A stretch of 64,000 bases of DNA from an uncultured Alphaproteobacteria bacterium (lineage in GTDB: Bacteria > Pseudomonadota > Alphaproteobacteria > Methylaequorales > Methylaequoraceae): the NCBI GenBank assembly GCA_902579395.1, contig CACHGK010000003.1:84911-148910 (forward strand). Reading direction: 5' to 3'. Every line of letters starts with the position of its first letter. Positions within the stretch are counted from its first letter, which is position 1. Positions 20,164-28,251 of this stretch are shown one piece after another. Both the position numbers and the translations under genes were made by a program. The notes beneath the pieces are model-generated. The model did not search any database. It saw only the letters and a list, made by a program, of their open reading frames with translations, and had not been told where the DNA came from.

Positions 20164-21075
20164 TTAATTTGAAACAGTTTGTTGAAATTTTTTAAGTAAA
20201 GCTTTAGCTAAAGCCACAAGGTCGTCTTTGAAACCATACATATGTGTATATTGTATAATTTGTTTTGCAATCAAAGCCATGCGTTTCTCAAATGAGGGAA
20301 TTTCATTAGGCTTTATAAGAGGGTTGTTGTATGCGGCTATATCGCTTCTTTGGAACTCGTAGGCAATGCTCATTCTTGGTTCTAAAACATGTCTTGAATT
20401 AGAATTGGATCCCCAATGGAGAACATGTTGCGTCCAAACTAAAACGTCTTTCGGTTCTGCAGGTAAAGCTCTTATGTCTGTGAGATCTCCTGGAAAACCG
20501 TAATCAAGACCAAAAGGTTTTTCAAGATTATAAAATTTATCATGATTTGCAGGAAGAATATACATGCAACTATTATCTGGAACGGCCTTTGTGAGTGGTA
20601 TCCATACAGTAATTGATTTGGGTGTATTATCTTCAAATAAAGTTCCACCTGATTTATCTCTGTGGGGTTTCCAACCTGATTGACCTGGTTTAACATTCCA
20701 AGCCCAAAAATCAGGTAGTTGAAGGTACTCTGTATCTAATAATTTTTTTAAGAAACTGTTCATTTGGTATTGTAGGTTCCAAAGTTCATCATAAGCAAAT
20801 ATAAATACAGGTGGAAGATTTTTTTCACTGAGAGCCTTTATTGTTCTTTTGATATGATCAAGCGGTATTTTTAACCCAGGGTTTTTGAAGTGTGTGTAAC
20901 CTTGGTGTACAACATTTTCTATATTTTCTTTATTCTCTTTTTTATTAAAATTTATCTTGTAATCTAACTTTTTCTTTTCGATTTCTAAGCTTGGAGAAAA
21001 AGATTCCCAAAAATTTTTATTAGAAAATTTATCAATTAATAAAAATTGATTTTCTATCTCTTTTTTTAATAGCAT
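20164..21075 (-). CDS. PhyH-like Fe(II)/2-oxoglutarate dioxygenase
   Basis: 303 residues from the ATG at 21075. The iron-binding H-x-D is in GWKPHRDKSGG, and the distal histidine and 2-oxoglutarate arginine are likely in VLVWTQHVLHWGSNS...R. The fold resembles phytanoyl-CoA dioxygenases, which hydroxylate small molecules or protein and sugar groups. An upstream TTG at 21090 would extend the frame, but it lies inside a sigma-54-type -12 element (TTGCA). The predicted transcription start is the A of ATG 21075, so the ATG is preferred, although AGGA upstream could also serve as a weak ribosome site. Its substrate is unknown; context suggests a flagellin or surface-glycan modification. Confidence 0.75.
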   Translation of the reverse strand: MLLKKEIENQFLLIDKFSNKNFWESFSPSLEIEKKKLDYKINFNKKENKENIENVVHQGYTHFKNPGLKIPLDHIKRTIKALSEKNLPPVFIFAYDELWNLQYQMNSFLKKLLDTEYLQLPDFWAWNVKPGQSGWKPHRDKSGGTLFEDNTPKSITVWIPLTKAVPDNSCMYILPANHDKFYNLEKPFGLDYGFPGDLTDIRALPAEPKDVLVWTQHVLHWGSNSNSRHVLEPRMSIAYEFQRSDIAAYNNPLIKPNEIPSFEKRMALIAKQIIQYTHMYGFKDDLVALAKALLKKFQQTVSN

Positions 21076-21085
21076 ATTTAATTCC

Positions 21086-21101
21086 TGCAATTCTTAGACC
21101 A
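21086..21101 (-). promoter_or_regulatory. Sigma-54-type promoter of the dioxygenase gene
   Basis: TGGTCTAAGAATTGCA on the minus strand has GG and GC with the required 12-base offset and a perfect TTGCA -12 element; the -24 element is TGGTC instead of TGGCA. The predicted +1 is 21075, exactly the first base of the ATG. This is the weakest of the seven sites. Confidence 0.5.
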
Positions 21102-21947
21102 TTATATAGCTGTAAAAACTTTAGTGGGTTCTGTATTTTCATTTATGATTTTATCAAACATATTAGGATCTAGTTTTGGATCCTTTTCTTTTGGAAATGC
21201 CAAAACATTTTGAGTACATATCTGATTAAAATAATTTACAGTATTTCTTAAAAAATTATTTGGATTAAATAGACGTGATTTGACCCAGTAGGGATTGTAA
21301 TGGTTTTTTAAAAGAAATTTATTTAATTTGTTTGGAAATTTATCATGATTTTCAATCCAAATAATTGGATTGAATTTTTTTAAAAAACTCATTCCACCTT
21401 TTAGGACTTCTAGTTCCATAGATTCAACATCGATCTTTAAAAAATCACATCTATCTAAATTTAAAAATTCGTCTAATTTTAAAACTTGTACAATTTGTTT
21501 TTTCTTTTTCTTATTTATTTTAACTTCTTTATTATTTTTTTTTTTTAGACTAATTCCACCAAAATTTCCTTGTTCTTCATAATTAAAGTTCTCAAATTTA
21601 ATTTTCTGATTTTTAATTCCCAAACCATTTCTAAATATTTTAATATTTTTAAGGTTATTCATATTCACATTATTTTCTAGTAATTTAAAGACAGATTCTT
21701 GTGGTTCAAAACAATAAACTTTTCCACTTAATCCAACTCTTCTAGCAAAAGGTATGGTAAAAGCACCAATATTCGATCCAATATCAAAAACAACATCACT
21801 AGGCTTGATAAAATTAAGCATAACATTTAATTCTATATCAGAATATTCTCCATATTCCTTTAAACTCTTACCAATAAATATATCTGAATTAAAATATTCA
21901 AAATATCCATATTTTGTCATTGTCCTTTTAATATAATTTTCAATCAT
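21102..21947 (-). CDS. FkbM family methyltransferase
   Basis: 281 residues from the ATG at 21947. It shows the FkbM-type SAM fold: VVFDIGSNIGAFTIPFARR, VYCFEPQESVFKLLENNV, LDRCDFLKIDVESMELEVLKGG and PIIWIEN. FkbM enzymes methylate sugar or other hydroxyls. A longer reading to 22001 has no ribosome-binding site and would overlap the upstream gene by 62 bases; the ATG at 21947 overlaps it by eight (ATGATTGA), typical of coupled translation. It is second in a unit behind another FkbM-like gene with a strong sigma-54 promoter. Confidence 0.82.
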   Translation of the reverse strand: MIENYIKRTMTKYGYFEYFNSDIFIGKSLKEYGEYSDIELNVMLNFIKPSDVVFDIGSNIGAFTIPFARRVGLSGKVYCFEPQESVFKLLENNVNMNNLKNIKIFRNGLGIKNQKIKFENFNYEEQGNFGGISLKKKNNKEVKINKKKKKQIVQVLKLDEFLNLDRCDFLKIDVESMELEVLKGGMSFLKKFNPIIWIENHDKFPNKLNKFLLKNHYNPYWVKSRLFNPNNFLRNTVNYFNQICTQNVLAFPKEKDPKLDPNMFDKIINENTEPTKVFTAI

Positions 21948-22836
21948 GGATCTTTGTTTTAAAAATCTTTTCAATAACTTTTGGTGAAGGAAAATGTCCA
22001 TGCTTGGAAGTTAGTTCATAATTTGGTTCCATATAAATTTGATCAATTTGATTTGGTATGTCTTTAAATTTATTGATATATTTTCTTTTAACAAAGTATG
22101 CATTTGCACCCGTATGGGCATTACAGCAAACTAATTTATAATCAAATTTTTTGAATAACTTTTCTAAACTCGTTAGTGATGCACCAAAATAATCATCTCC
22201 AGTCCATTTATGATTTTCATCATAATCAATTATAAACTCTATTGGTGGAAAAAATTTTGCATTATATTCTACAATAAAAACTTTAGGAAAAATATTATTA
22301 TTAAGAAATTCTTCTAAAAAATAATAATCATTACCATCTAGATCTAATGAAATTAAATCTAATTTATCAATACACAAATTATTCATTGATTCTTTTGTAA
22401 TTTCAATAATATTTTTTAAGTTAATCCATTTTTTATTGTAAAAAAATTTTTCTGTATTCATGTGTTTAAAACAAAGATCTTGGCAGCCCACCCAAAAACC
22501 CTTCCATCCTAATGTGGATAAAATTAATGTATTGTTTTCTAAGCCATTGCCAACACCAAATTCAGCATAATTTCCATTTTTGATTTTTAATCGTCTTATT
22601 ATTTCAAGTGTAATACCATCTTCATCAGTTTGTGAAAAACATTTTCTTCCGAAATAATTAAGTGGGTTTTTAAAATGTTTTTTTCTTGATAACCTTGAAT
22701 TTTTTATAAGAAGATCCTTAACTAATACAAGCAATTGGCTATTAAGATTTTGAATTTCAAGATTACTGTAATTTAGACTTTTTATTTCATTTAAAGCTAA
22801 AAATGCATCATTGTTTGTAAATATTTTATTTTCCAT
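21940..22836 (-). CDS. FkbM-like methyltransferase family protein
   Basis: 298 residues from the ATG at 22836. The region FSQTDEDGITLEIIRRL followed by GNYAEFGVGNGLENNT is characteristic of a group of FkbM-related SAM proteins in surface-polysaccharide loci; DLISLDLDGNDYYFLEEFL and VFIVEYNA continue the fold. A GTG at 22866 gives a longer frame but is part of the -24 element of a sigma-54 promoter. The predicted transcript begins three bases before the ATG, with no Shine-Dalgarno. The gene is coupled to the next FkbM gene. The substrate is unknown. Confidence 0.78.
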   Translation of the reverse strand: MENKIFTNNDAFLALNEIKSLNYSNLEIQNLNSQLLVLVKDLLIKNSRLSRKKHFKNPLNYFGRKCFSQTDEDGITLEIIRRLKIKNGNYAEFGVGNGLENNTLILSTLGWKGFWVGCQDLCFKHMNTEKFFYNKKWINLKNIIEITKESMNNLCIDKLDLISLDLDGNDYYFLEEFLNNNIFPKVFIVEYNAKFFPPIEFIIDYDENHKWTGDDYFGASLTSLEKLFKKFDYKLVCCNAHTGANAYFVKRKYINKFKDIPNQIDQIYMEPNYELTSKHGHFPSPKVIEKIFKTKIHD

Positions 22837-22849
22837 CTGATAATTTAAG

Positions 22850-22865
22850 AGCAATTTACATGCCA
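22850..22865 (-). promoter_or_regulatory. Sigma-54 promoter of the FkbM methyltransferase pair
   Basis: TGGCATGTAAATTGCT on the minus strand matches the -24/-12 consensus with the 12-base GG-to-GC offset. It lies in the gap after the stop codon of the TPR glycosyltransferase gene. The predicted +1 is 22839, three bases before the ATG. Confidence 0.75.
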
Positions 22866-22874
22866 CTACAAATG

Positions 22875-24242
22875 TCAGAGATCAGCGAGTTTTTCTTTGA
22901 TAATTTTTCTGATTTCTGAAAGTGGATAATGCCAATTATTTAATTTTTTTTGTCTTAAAAGTTTCACACTAGGATAAATTTTTTGTGACCCGCGTAATCC
23001 CCATCTAGAATCGGGAATTCTTGATAAAAGTAAATAAGTGTTTTTTCGCATTGAACCTGAAAGATGTACTAATGATGTGCATGTTGAGATTATCATATCC
23101 ATTTTGTTAACAAAAAAAGCAGTATCCATGAAAGTATTGATATATTTACTACAGTCATGATAATTATCATTTTCATAAACAAATTCAATATTTGCTGATC
23201 CATTAAGTTGTTGTAATGAAAAGAAATTTACGTTTTTTATATTTAAAAATTTTTCAATTAATGAGGGATTTAAAGATCGAAATATCTCTCTTGGCTGCGA
23301 TGGTCTCCCAGACCAAGCGATCCCAATTTTTAATTTATCATTGTTGAGGAGATTATGAAATTTTGAAGAAAGTTTATTATTGACTTTTTCAAATTTATTT
23401 TCAGATAATTGAATTGATAAAGGTGGCGGGGTGCAGTTATTTTGATTATCTTCTAGTAGATACGGTAGACTCATTTGATAGGTTATAAAGTCAGTACAGT
23501 TTATCAAATTCGATGATAATTTTTCTGTAATAATTATGTTCTTGAGATCCTTTGAATTACTAAAAAGATCATAAAGTTTTTCATTTACAATAAAAATAAC
23601 TTTATGACCTAGTGCGTTAACTTTCTTTAAGTACCTGGCGTACATAATTTGATCGCCATAACCCTGTTCGCTAAAAACAATTATAGTCTTTTTTGAATTA
23701 AGATTTTTTATATTAATTTTGAGTTCTGGTATTTTTTTTAATCTTTCATAAAACTTATTATTGGAATATTTCCTAAGCCATTGGAGTTTTTCTCTATTTT
23801 CATATAAACGATCACCCGATTTATGATTTCCAGTTAATTTTTCTATGATTGAAAGATAAAATTTCGCTAATTTTGAATCTTTATTCGAAGAAATATGTTG
23901 TTTGAGAAGTTTTTTTGCTTTTTTAAATTTTCCAACTTCAGAATAATACCAAGCCATTCCACAGTTAGCTTCAATCGAATCTGAATTTATTTGTAATGCT
24001 GTTTTAAAACACATGTTTGACATATCAAAATTTTTATTCATCAGATATGCCGAGCCTAGGAGTTGCCAAATATTATAGTCAGACGGCTTAATTAATACGC
24101 AGTCATTTAATATTTCTAATGCATAGCTTTTGTTTCCTGTAACATATAGTTGTTGTTTTGCTAATTCAATATTAGAATTTACTTTAAAAATTAAATCATT
24201 ATCCAAGTTACTGCTCCTTAGACTATAATCTTCAAGTTTCAT
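22875..24242 (-). CDS. TPR-containing glycosyltransferase (GT9/GT41-like)
   Basis: 455 residues. The N-terminal third (about 15-150) is made of tetratricopeptide helices (for example residues with YNIWQLLGSAYLMNKNFDMS). The C-terminal part resembles heptosyltransferase/O-GlcNAc-transferase folds: IVFSEQGYGDQIMYARYL, KIGIAWSGRP, LNVN-like NVNFFSLQQL, and MDMIISTCTSLVHLSGSM. Such TPR-transferases modify proteins or build surface glycans; several are linked to flagellin glycosylation, but that role here is an inference from the flagellar context. It diverges from fliB with 66 bases between the start codons. Confidence 0.72.
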   Translation of the reverse strand: MKLEDYSLRSSNLDNDLIFKVNSNIELAKQQLYVTGNKSYALEILNDCVLIKPSDYNIWQLLGSAYLMNKNFDMSNMCFKTALQINSDSIEANCGMAWYYSEVGKFKKAKKLLKQHISSNKDSKLAKFYLSIIEKLTGNHKSGDRLYENREKLQWLRKYSNNKFYERLKKIPELKINIKNLNSKKTIIVFSEQGYGDQIMYARYLKKVNALGHKVIFIVNEKLYDLFSNSKDLKNIIITEKLSSNLINCTDFITYQMSLPYLLEDNQNNCTPPPLSIQLSENKFEKVNNKLSSKFHNLLNNDKLKIGIAWSGRPSQPREIFRSLNPSLIEKFLNIKNVNFFSLQQLNGSANIEFVYENDNYHDCSKYINTFMDTAFFVNKMDMIISTCTSLVHLSGSMRKNTYLLLSRIPDSRWGLRGSQKIYPSVKLLRQKKLNNWHYPLSEIRKIIKEKLADL

Positions 24243-24282
24243 GCCAATAAAATTGACTAACGCAAGTGCTAGACTATTAGTT

Positions 24283-24298
24283 TGGCATATTATTTGCT
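24283..24298 (+). promoter_or_regulatory. Sigma-54 promoter of fliB
   Basis: TGGCATATTATTTGCT has the GG and GC 12 bases apart. The predicted +1 is 24309, the A of the fliB ATG. An in-frame ATG-like start upstream at 24282 lies inside this element and is therefore unlikely to be the translation start. Confidence 0.75.
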
Positions 24299-24308
24299 GT
24301 TTTTTTAT

Positions 24309-25523
24309 ATGCCTGAAATAACACCAAAATATTACAATGAATTTAGCTGTCTAGGTGAAAAGTGCGAAGAAACATGCTGTCAAGGCTGGGTAATTAGTGT
24401 TGATAAAAATACCTTTGAAAAATACGAATCATCAAAAGACGTAATGTTTAAAAAAAATTCCTACTTCAACAAAATGCCTGAACCAACAGATAGCTTTCAT
24501 GGAATTATTAAGATGAAAAAGGATGGTTTTTGTCCATTTCTTAACGGAAAAAACTTATGTAGCATTCAAAAAAGCTATGGTGAAAATTATTTGTCTTCAA
24601 CATGTAAAACATTTCCCAGACGAAATATTAAATATTCTAATAATCAAAACATTAGAACTTTATCAATGGCTTGTCCTGAAGCGGCAAGATTATGTTTAAC
24701 CACTGATGATGCAATGAAAATTTTTGAAGACAATTATTATGAAAAGAAAAATTATATTGAGATTGTACCCAAACAATCTAGGGACTCTCATAATATTGTA
24801 GGAGAAAAACTATTTAATAAAACTTTTTCTTTACTAAAGGATAATAATATTCCTCTCACCAATATACTTTTTGTAACAGAACAATTTTTAAATGAACAAG
24901 CAAATCTTGCTATACATCAAGATAAATTTGAAAATGTAACAAAACATTTAGTCGATGAACTAATACCAATCAATATTGTTAACTTTGATAATTCATTTTT
25001 TAAACTTGGTTTTCTAGAAGATATATTTTGTTTTGTAAATAATTTAACCTACGACAATAAATCTAATGAAAAATTTAAGTTTATATTAAAAAATGTTTAC
25101 GATGATTTGGTCACTAAATTTAAAAACTTTGATGATGCTACAGTGAATTTTAATAGATCACTAAAAATATTTAATAAATTTGAAGAGAAAAATCAGATTT
25201 ATAGAAAACTATTTCAAAACGAAATACTTAGTCATGCTCAAATTTTCACTAATACAACTCCATTTTGCAGGAATAGATTTTATATAACCATTTTTAGTGC
25301 AGCGATTTCAAAATTAATTTCAATTTCCAGAATCTCAAATAATGATGGCATGATAAATTTAGAAGATTTAATCGAACCTATTCAGAAAGTTGCTAAACAT
25401 CATGGACTTTTTCTTGAATTTTATAAAAATATGGAATACAAATTTAATGATAAAATTCTTAATTCTTTAAATAAAATTGATAGAAATAATGTATTCAATT
25501 CAGTTTTATTTCTTTTTCACTAG
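24309..25523 (+). CDS. fliB: Flagellin lysine-N-methylase FliB-like protein
   Basis: 404 residues from the ATG at 24309. The N-terminus starts PEITPKYYNEF and carries the FliB/YkgJ-type cysteine cluster: C14, C19, C23, C24, then C75, C84 and C99 (TCCQGW, GFCPFL, LCSIQ, STCKTFPR), probably a metal site. FliB methylates lysines on flagellin before export in enteric bacteria. It lies 17 kb from the flagellins but has its own sigma-54 promoter of the same type as flgG and the large flagellin, which supports a flagellar role. No Shine-Dalgarno precedes the ATG. The 3' end overlaps the converging O-antigen ligase gene by 29 bases. Confidence 0.85.
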   Translation: MPEITPKYYNEFSCLGEKCEETCCQGWVISVDKNTFEKYESSKDVMFKKNSYFNKMPEPTDSFHGIIKMKKDGFCPFLNGKNLCSIQKSYGENYLSSTCKTFPRRNIKYSNNQNIRTLSMACPEAARLCLTTDDAMKIFEDNYYEKKNYIEIVPKQSRDSHNIVGEKLFNKTFSLLKDNNIPLTNILFVTEQFLNEQANLAIHQDKFENVTKHLVDELIPINIVNFDNSFFKLGFLEDIFCFVNNLTYDNKSNEKFKFILKNVYDDLVTKFKNFDDATVNFNRSLKIFNKFEEKNQIYRKLFQNEILSHAQIFTNTTPFCRNRFYITIFSAAISKLISISRISNNDGMINLEDLIEPIQKVAKHHGLFLEFYKNMEYKFNDKILNSLNKIDRNNVFNSVLFLFH

Positions 25524-26727
25524 TATTTTTAAATAGATTTACTTTAATTTTAATTGCTATAAAAGCCAAAATTAAATAATAGCTTGCCTGCCACCAACCC
25601 AACCAAAATGAAAAGTTTACCAGTGAAGTACTCCAAAAATATCCATTAAAAAAAATTAAATATAAACGTGAGGTAGTACATTTTGTTATTTTCCAGACCT
25701 TATAGTTGATTATGAAAATAAAGAAAAAAAAGGAAACTAATCCAAGAAATCCAGTTTCTAATAGAAGTTCTATAATGAAGTTATGTGGATGACTTGAAAT
25801 AAAATTCATATCACCGGTATAGGGCGAACCTATTTCTTTTTGACTGCCTTTGATAAAATTTGAGGTGTCTTGACCATATCCAAATAATGGTTTTATTTTT
25901 ATTTTTTTTATTGAGAACCCCCACATAAATTGTCGATGAGGATCGATTAATTCAGTAGGAATTGTAAATTGAAAATCTTGAATATTTTTTTCTTGGTGAT
26001 CTCTGGGGAGATTTTGTGCAAAAAAGATTGTGGAAAAACAAAAAGAAAAAAATACGGTTGATATTATTAAAATTCGCAATTTTTTTTTTTGCTTTAAAAT
26101 ATTATACAAAAAAAAGACTAAACATGATGATGAACCAATAATAATTCCCAGGATTGCTGAGTTGCAATTGCTAATTATTATATTAGGAATTAAAAATAAT
26201 AATGGGATAATGTTTAATTTTGATTTTGATAAAAAGAAGATCAAGAAAGATAATAGTGTCATAATATTCATATAACCTTTGAATCTAATTACTTCTGACA
26301 TTTCAGAAAAATCAAAATGTGAAAAATTATAAGTTGTAATAACAAAACAATTTATAAAAAGGCTGATAGAAAATATTTTAAAAAGAAGATCAGCATATTC
26401 TTTTTTTTTAATAAAAATTAAGTACAGTATAAATGAGAAAAAAACTATAAGGTATAAATAAATTATTACAGCTATAGATCTCTCTATTTTTATAGAGTTT
26501 AAAACCGAGATAAAGAAGCAAGAAATAAAAAGAAGTAGTATCAAAAGTTCTTTTTTATTTATATTTTTTAAAGAAGTCTTTAGGTCTTGGACTAAAGATT
26601 TCTTGTTTATAAAAATTAATGTTAATAAACCAAGGCTTAATAGCGTTCCAAAAATAATTTTATTTATTAATAATAAAGAATAACAGAATCCAATTATGAA
26701 TATGGATAGATATGTCTCAATTTTCAT
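25495..26727 (-). CDS. O-antigen ligase / polymerase family membrane protein
   Basis: 410 residues from the ATG at 26727, with about ten to twelve hydrophobic helices. The large periplasmic loop holds FGYGQDTSNF and ends in SSHPHNFIIELLLETGFLGL, the wording typical of the Wzy_C/WaaL family, which ligates glycan to lipid A core or polymerises O-units. A TTG at 26760 could extend the protein but would overlap the preceding 83-residue ORF; the ATG sits five bases after that ORF's stop. It is last in a unit with three small genes. Some relatives glycosylate proteins instead, so the acceptor is not certain. Confidence 0.8.
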   Translation of the reverse strand: MKIETYLSIFIIGFCYSLLLINKIIFGTLLSLGLLTLIFINKKSLVQDLKTSLKNINKKELLILLLFISCFFISVLNSIKIERSIAVIIYLYLIVFFSFILYLIFIKKKEYADLLFKIFSISLFINCFVITTYNFSHFDFSEMSEVIRFKGYMNIMTLLSFLIFFLSKSKLNIIPLLFLIPNIIISNCNSAILGIIIGSSSCLVFFLYNILKQKKKLRILIISTVFFSFCFSTIFFAQNLPRDHQEKNIQDFQFTIPTELIDPHRQFMWGFSIKKIKIKPLFGYGQDTSNFIKGSQKEIGSPYTGDMNFISSHPHNFIIELLLETGFLGLVSFFFFIFIINYKVWKITKCTTSRLYLIFFNGYFWSTSLVNFSFWLGWWQASYYLILAFIAIKIKVNLFKNTSEKEIKLN

Positions 26728-26732
26728 ATAAA

Positions 26733-26984
26733 CTAAAATAAAATTGATATTATAATCCAACCTACAATTGTAGCAACAATAATAAAAACCAAAAATTGAA
26801 GTAATAAAATTAAATTTTTTGTTATTACTTGCTTATCAAATTTTGAAAAAAAGAAAGTAAGTAATCTAAAAATATTTCTTAAAATATAAAGTGCAATCGC
26901 ACCTGTTAGAAAGTAAAAAAATAATTTTAATAAGTTGTAGTAAAATCCAATTTCATTTTTTAGTGATAAGAAAAATTCATACAT
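26733..26984 (-). CDS. Small two-helix membrane protein
   Basis: 83 residues with two hydrophobic segments (about 18-42 and 58-82) separated by a basic loop (FDKQVITKN). No family is recognised. Its ATG directly follows the stop codon of a 45-residue zinc-ribbon ORF (TAAATG), and the O-antigen ligase ATG follows its stop after five bases, so it is probably translated as part of this unit and may assist the ligase or stand alone. Confidence 0.6.
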   Translation of the reverse strand: MYEFFLSLKNEIGFYYNLLKLFFYFLTGAIALYILRNIFRLLTFFFSKFDKQVITKNLILLLQFLVFIIVATIVGWIIISILF

Positions 26985-27122
26985 TTATTTTGATGATTCT
27001 TGTTCACACTTCGAACAAATTTGATAATCAATGGATCTTTTGGGATAAATGGTTCCTATTTCTTCAGAATATATCCAGAAGATTGAGCCACACTTTTGAC
27101 ACTCAATCCAGAGTTTTTCCAT
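26985..27122 (-). CDS. 45-residue zinc-ribbon protein
   Basis: A short ORF starting MEKLWIECQKCG and ending ICSKCEQESSK. Two CxxC pairs (C8/C11 and C36/C39) about 25 residues apart are a classic zinc ribbon. Aromatic residues near the first pair (GSIFWIYSEE) fit a small nucleic-acid or protein-binding ribbon. It abuts the 83-residue membrane protein gene and lies six bases after a 31-residue ORF. No specific family is recognised. Confidence 0.65.
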   Translation of the reverse strand: MEKLWIECQKCGSIFWIYSEEIGTIYPKRSIDYQICSKCEQESSK

Positions 27123-27128
27123 AAATTT

Positions 27129-27224
27129 TTATCCAGATTTGAGTTTATCTAAAACTTTGGAGAAAATCCCTTGAAGCTCTTCTTTTTTAACTTTTTTAGG
27201 GTCAATTTTAATTTTTTTTGCCAT
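27129..27224 (-). CDS. 31-residue basic protein
   Basis: Starts MAKKIKIDPKKVKKEEL and ends KVLDKLKSG; strongly lysine-rich with one amphipathic helix. The case for translation is its context: a good Shine-Dalgarno (GGAAGGAT) six to seven bases before the ATG, a sigma-70-type promoter just upstream, and three genes following within a few bases. Function unknown; it could be a leader peptide or a small structural protein. Confidence 0.55.
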   Translation of the reverse strand: MAKKIKIDPKKVKKEELQGIFSKVLDKLKSG

Positions 27225-27247
27225 TTTAATATCCTTCCAACAAAAAT

Positions 27248-27276
27248 ATACTATTATGTGAATATAGTCGTGTCAA
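27248..27276 (-). promoter_or_regulatory. Probable sigma-70 promoter of the small-protein/O-antigen ligase unit
   Basis: On the minus strand TTGACA (27271-27276) and TAGTAT (27248-27253) are 17 bases apart. The predicted start near 27241 leaves a leader of about 17 bases that contains the Shine-Dalgarno of the 31-residue ORF. Confidence 0.6.
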
Positions 27277-27288
27277 CATACAAAAAAA

Positions 27289-27702
27289 ATGCCACAAATA
27301 TTTAAAGAATTAATTTTCAAAACATCAAATAAGGTGTTCTTGGATATAACGAACGAAATAATTGATGTAATCTCTTATAATTCTGTTAATAATGCATTAG
27401 TTAATTTATCAATAATGCACACTAGTTGTTCTTTACTTATACAAGAAAATGCTGATCCGTCAGTACAAAAAGATATAAAAGATTTTTTAAATACAATTGC
27501 CCCAGAAAAAGAATATTTTCATAAATCTGAAGGTCCAGATGATATGCCTGCACATTTAAAGTCTTTATTAACTCAAACACATTTAAGTTTAAGTGTTAAA
27601 AACAAAAAATTAATTCTTGGAAAATGGCAGGGAATTTTTCTTATAGAGCACAGAGTGGCTCCCCATAAAAGAAGAGTGCTAGTCCATATATTAGAGGTTT
27701 AG
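27289..27702 (+). CDS. YjbQ-family (UPF0047) protein
   Basis: 137 residues, the usual size for the YjbQ/UPF0047 family, a compact trimeric beta protein. Conserved stretches are seen: HTSCSLLIQENADPSV, DDMPAHLKSLLTQT, LGKWQGIFLIEHR and the C-terminal RVLVHILE. E. coli YjbQ has a weak thiamine-phosphate synthase activity, but the physiological role is unclear. The stop codon is immediately followed by the ATG of the thioredoxin-like gene. No strong ribosome-binding site is visible. Confidence 0.88.
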   Translation: MPQIFKELIFKTSNKVFLDITNEIIDVISYNSVNNALVNLSIMHTSCSLLIQENADPSVQKDIKDFLNTIAPEKEYFHKSEGPDDMPAHLKSLLTQTHLSLSVKNKKLILGKWQGIFLIEHRVAPHKRRVLVHILEV

Positions 27703-28251
27703 ATGGTCTTACTTCAATCACCCATATGTAAGTTTGGTGAACAAATGCCGGAGTTTAAATTATTAAACGTAGACGGCATAGAATATTCGTCAAAAGAACT
27801 TTGTGGAAAAAATGGCACCTTGATAATGTTCATATGTAACCATTGCCCATATGTAAAAGCAATAATTGATGATCTTATAAAAGTTGTCAAAGAATTGAAA
27901 GAATTTGATATTTCATCTGTTGCAATTATGCCAAACGATTTTAATAAATATCCTGAAGATAATTTTGAGAATATGAAAGAAATTTCAAGAATAAAAATGT
28001 TTTCTTTTCCTTATTTATTAGATTCGGATCAGTTAATTGCAAAAAAATTTGGTGCTGTCTGCACTCCTGATTTTTTTGGTTATAATGCTAGAAATCAACT
28101 TCAGTATAGGGGAAGATTTGGACAAATTAAAAATCTAGTACTAACTAATCATAAAAAAGATCTTTTGGAAGCTATGAAGGAAATTTCAAAAAAGCAAAAA
28201 GGTCCAAAAATTCAATACCCATCTGCAGGATGTAGTATTAAATGGAAATGA
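27703..28251 (+). CDS. Thioredoxin-family protein (AhpC/TSA-type fold)
   Basis: 182 residues. The redox motif C45-N-H-C48-P is in MFICNHCPYVKAI, with a cis-proline region CTPDFFGYNARNQLQYRGRF characteristic of the redoxin proteins annotated as thioredoxin family protein in proteobacteria. No signal peptide, so probably cytoplasmic. It abuts yjbQ and its end overlaps the converging HAD gene by 14 bases. Confidence 0.87.
   Translation: MVLLQSPICKFGEQMPEFKLLNVDGIEYSSKELCGKNGTLIMFICNHCPYVKAIIDDLIKVVKELKEFDISSVAIMPNDFNKYPEDNFENMKEISRIKMFSFPYLLDSDQLIAKKFGAVCTPDFFGYNARNQLQYRGRFGQIKNLVLTNHKKDLLEAMKEISKKQKGPKIQYPSAGCSIKWK

Noticed and set aside
21075..21090. TTG at 21090 as start of the dioxygenase
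   Set aside because: It is the -12 element of a sigma-54-type promoter, and the ATG at 21075 coincides with the predicted +1.
24243..24282. TTGC with AG rather than GG at -24 before the TPR glycosyltransferase (minus strand)
   Set aside because: The -24 GG is missing, so it was not counted as a sigma-54 promoter.
26728..26760. TTG at 26760 as start of the O-antigen ligase
   Set aside because: It would overlap the 83-residue ORF; the ATG at 26727 lies five bases after that ORF's stop.
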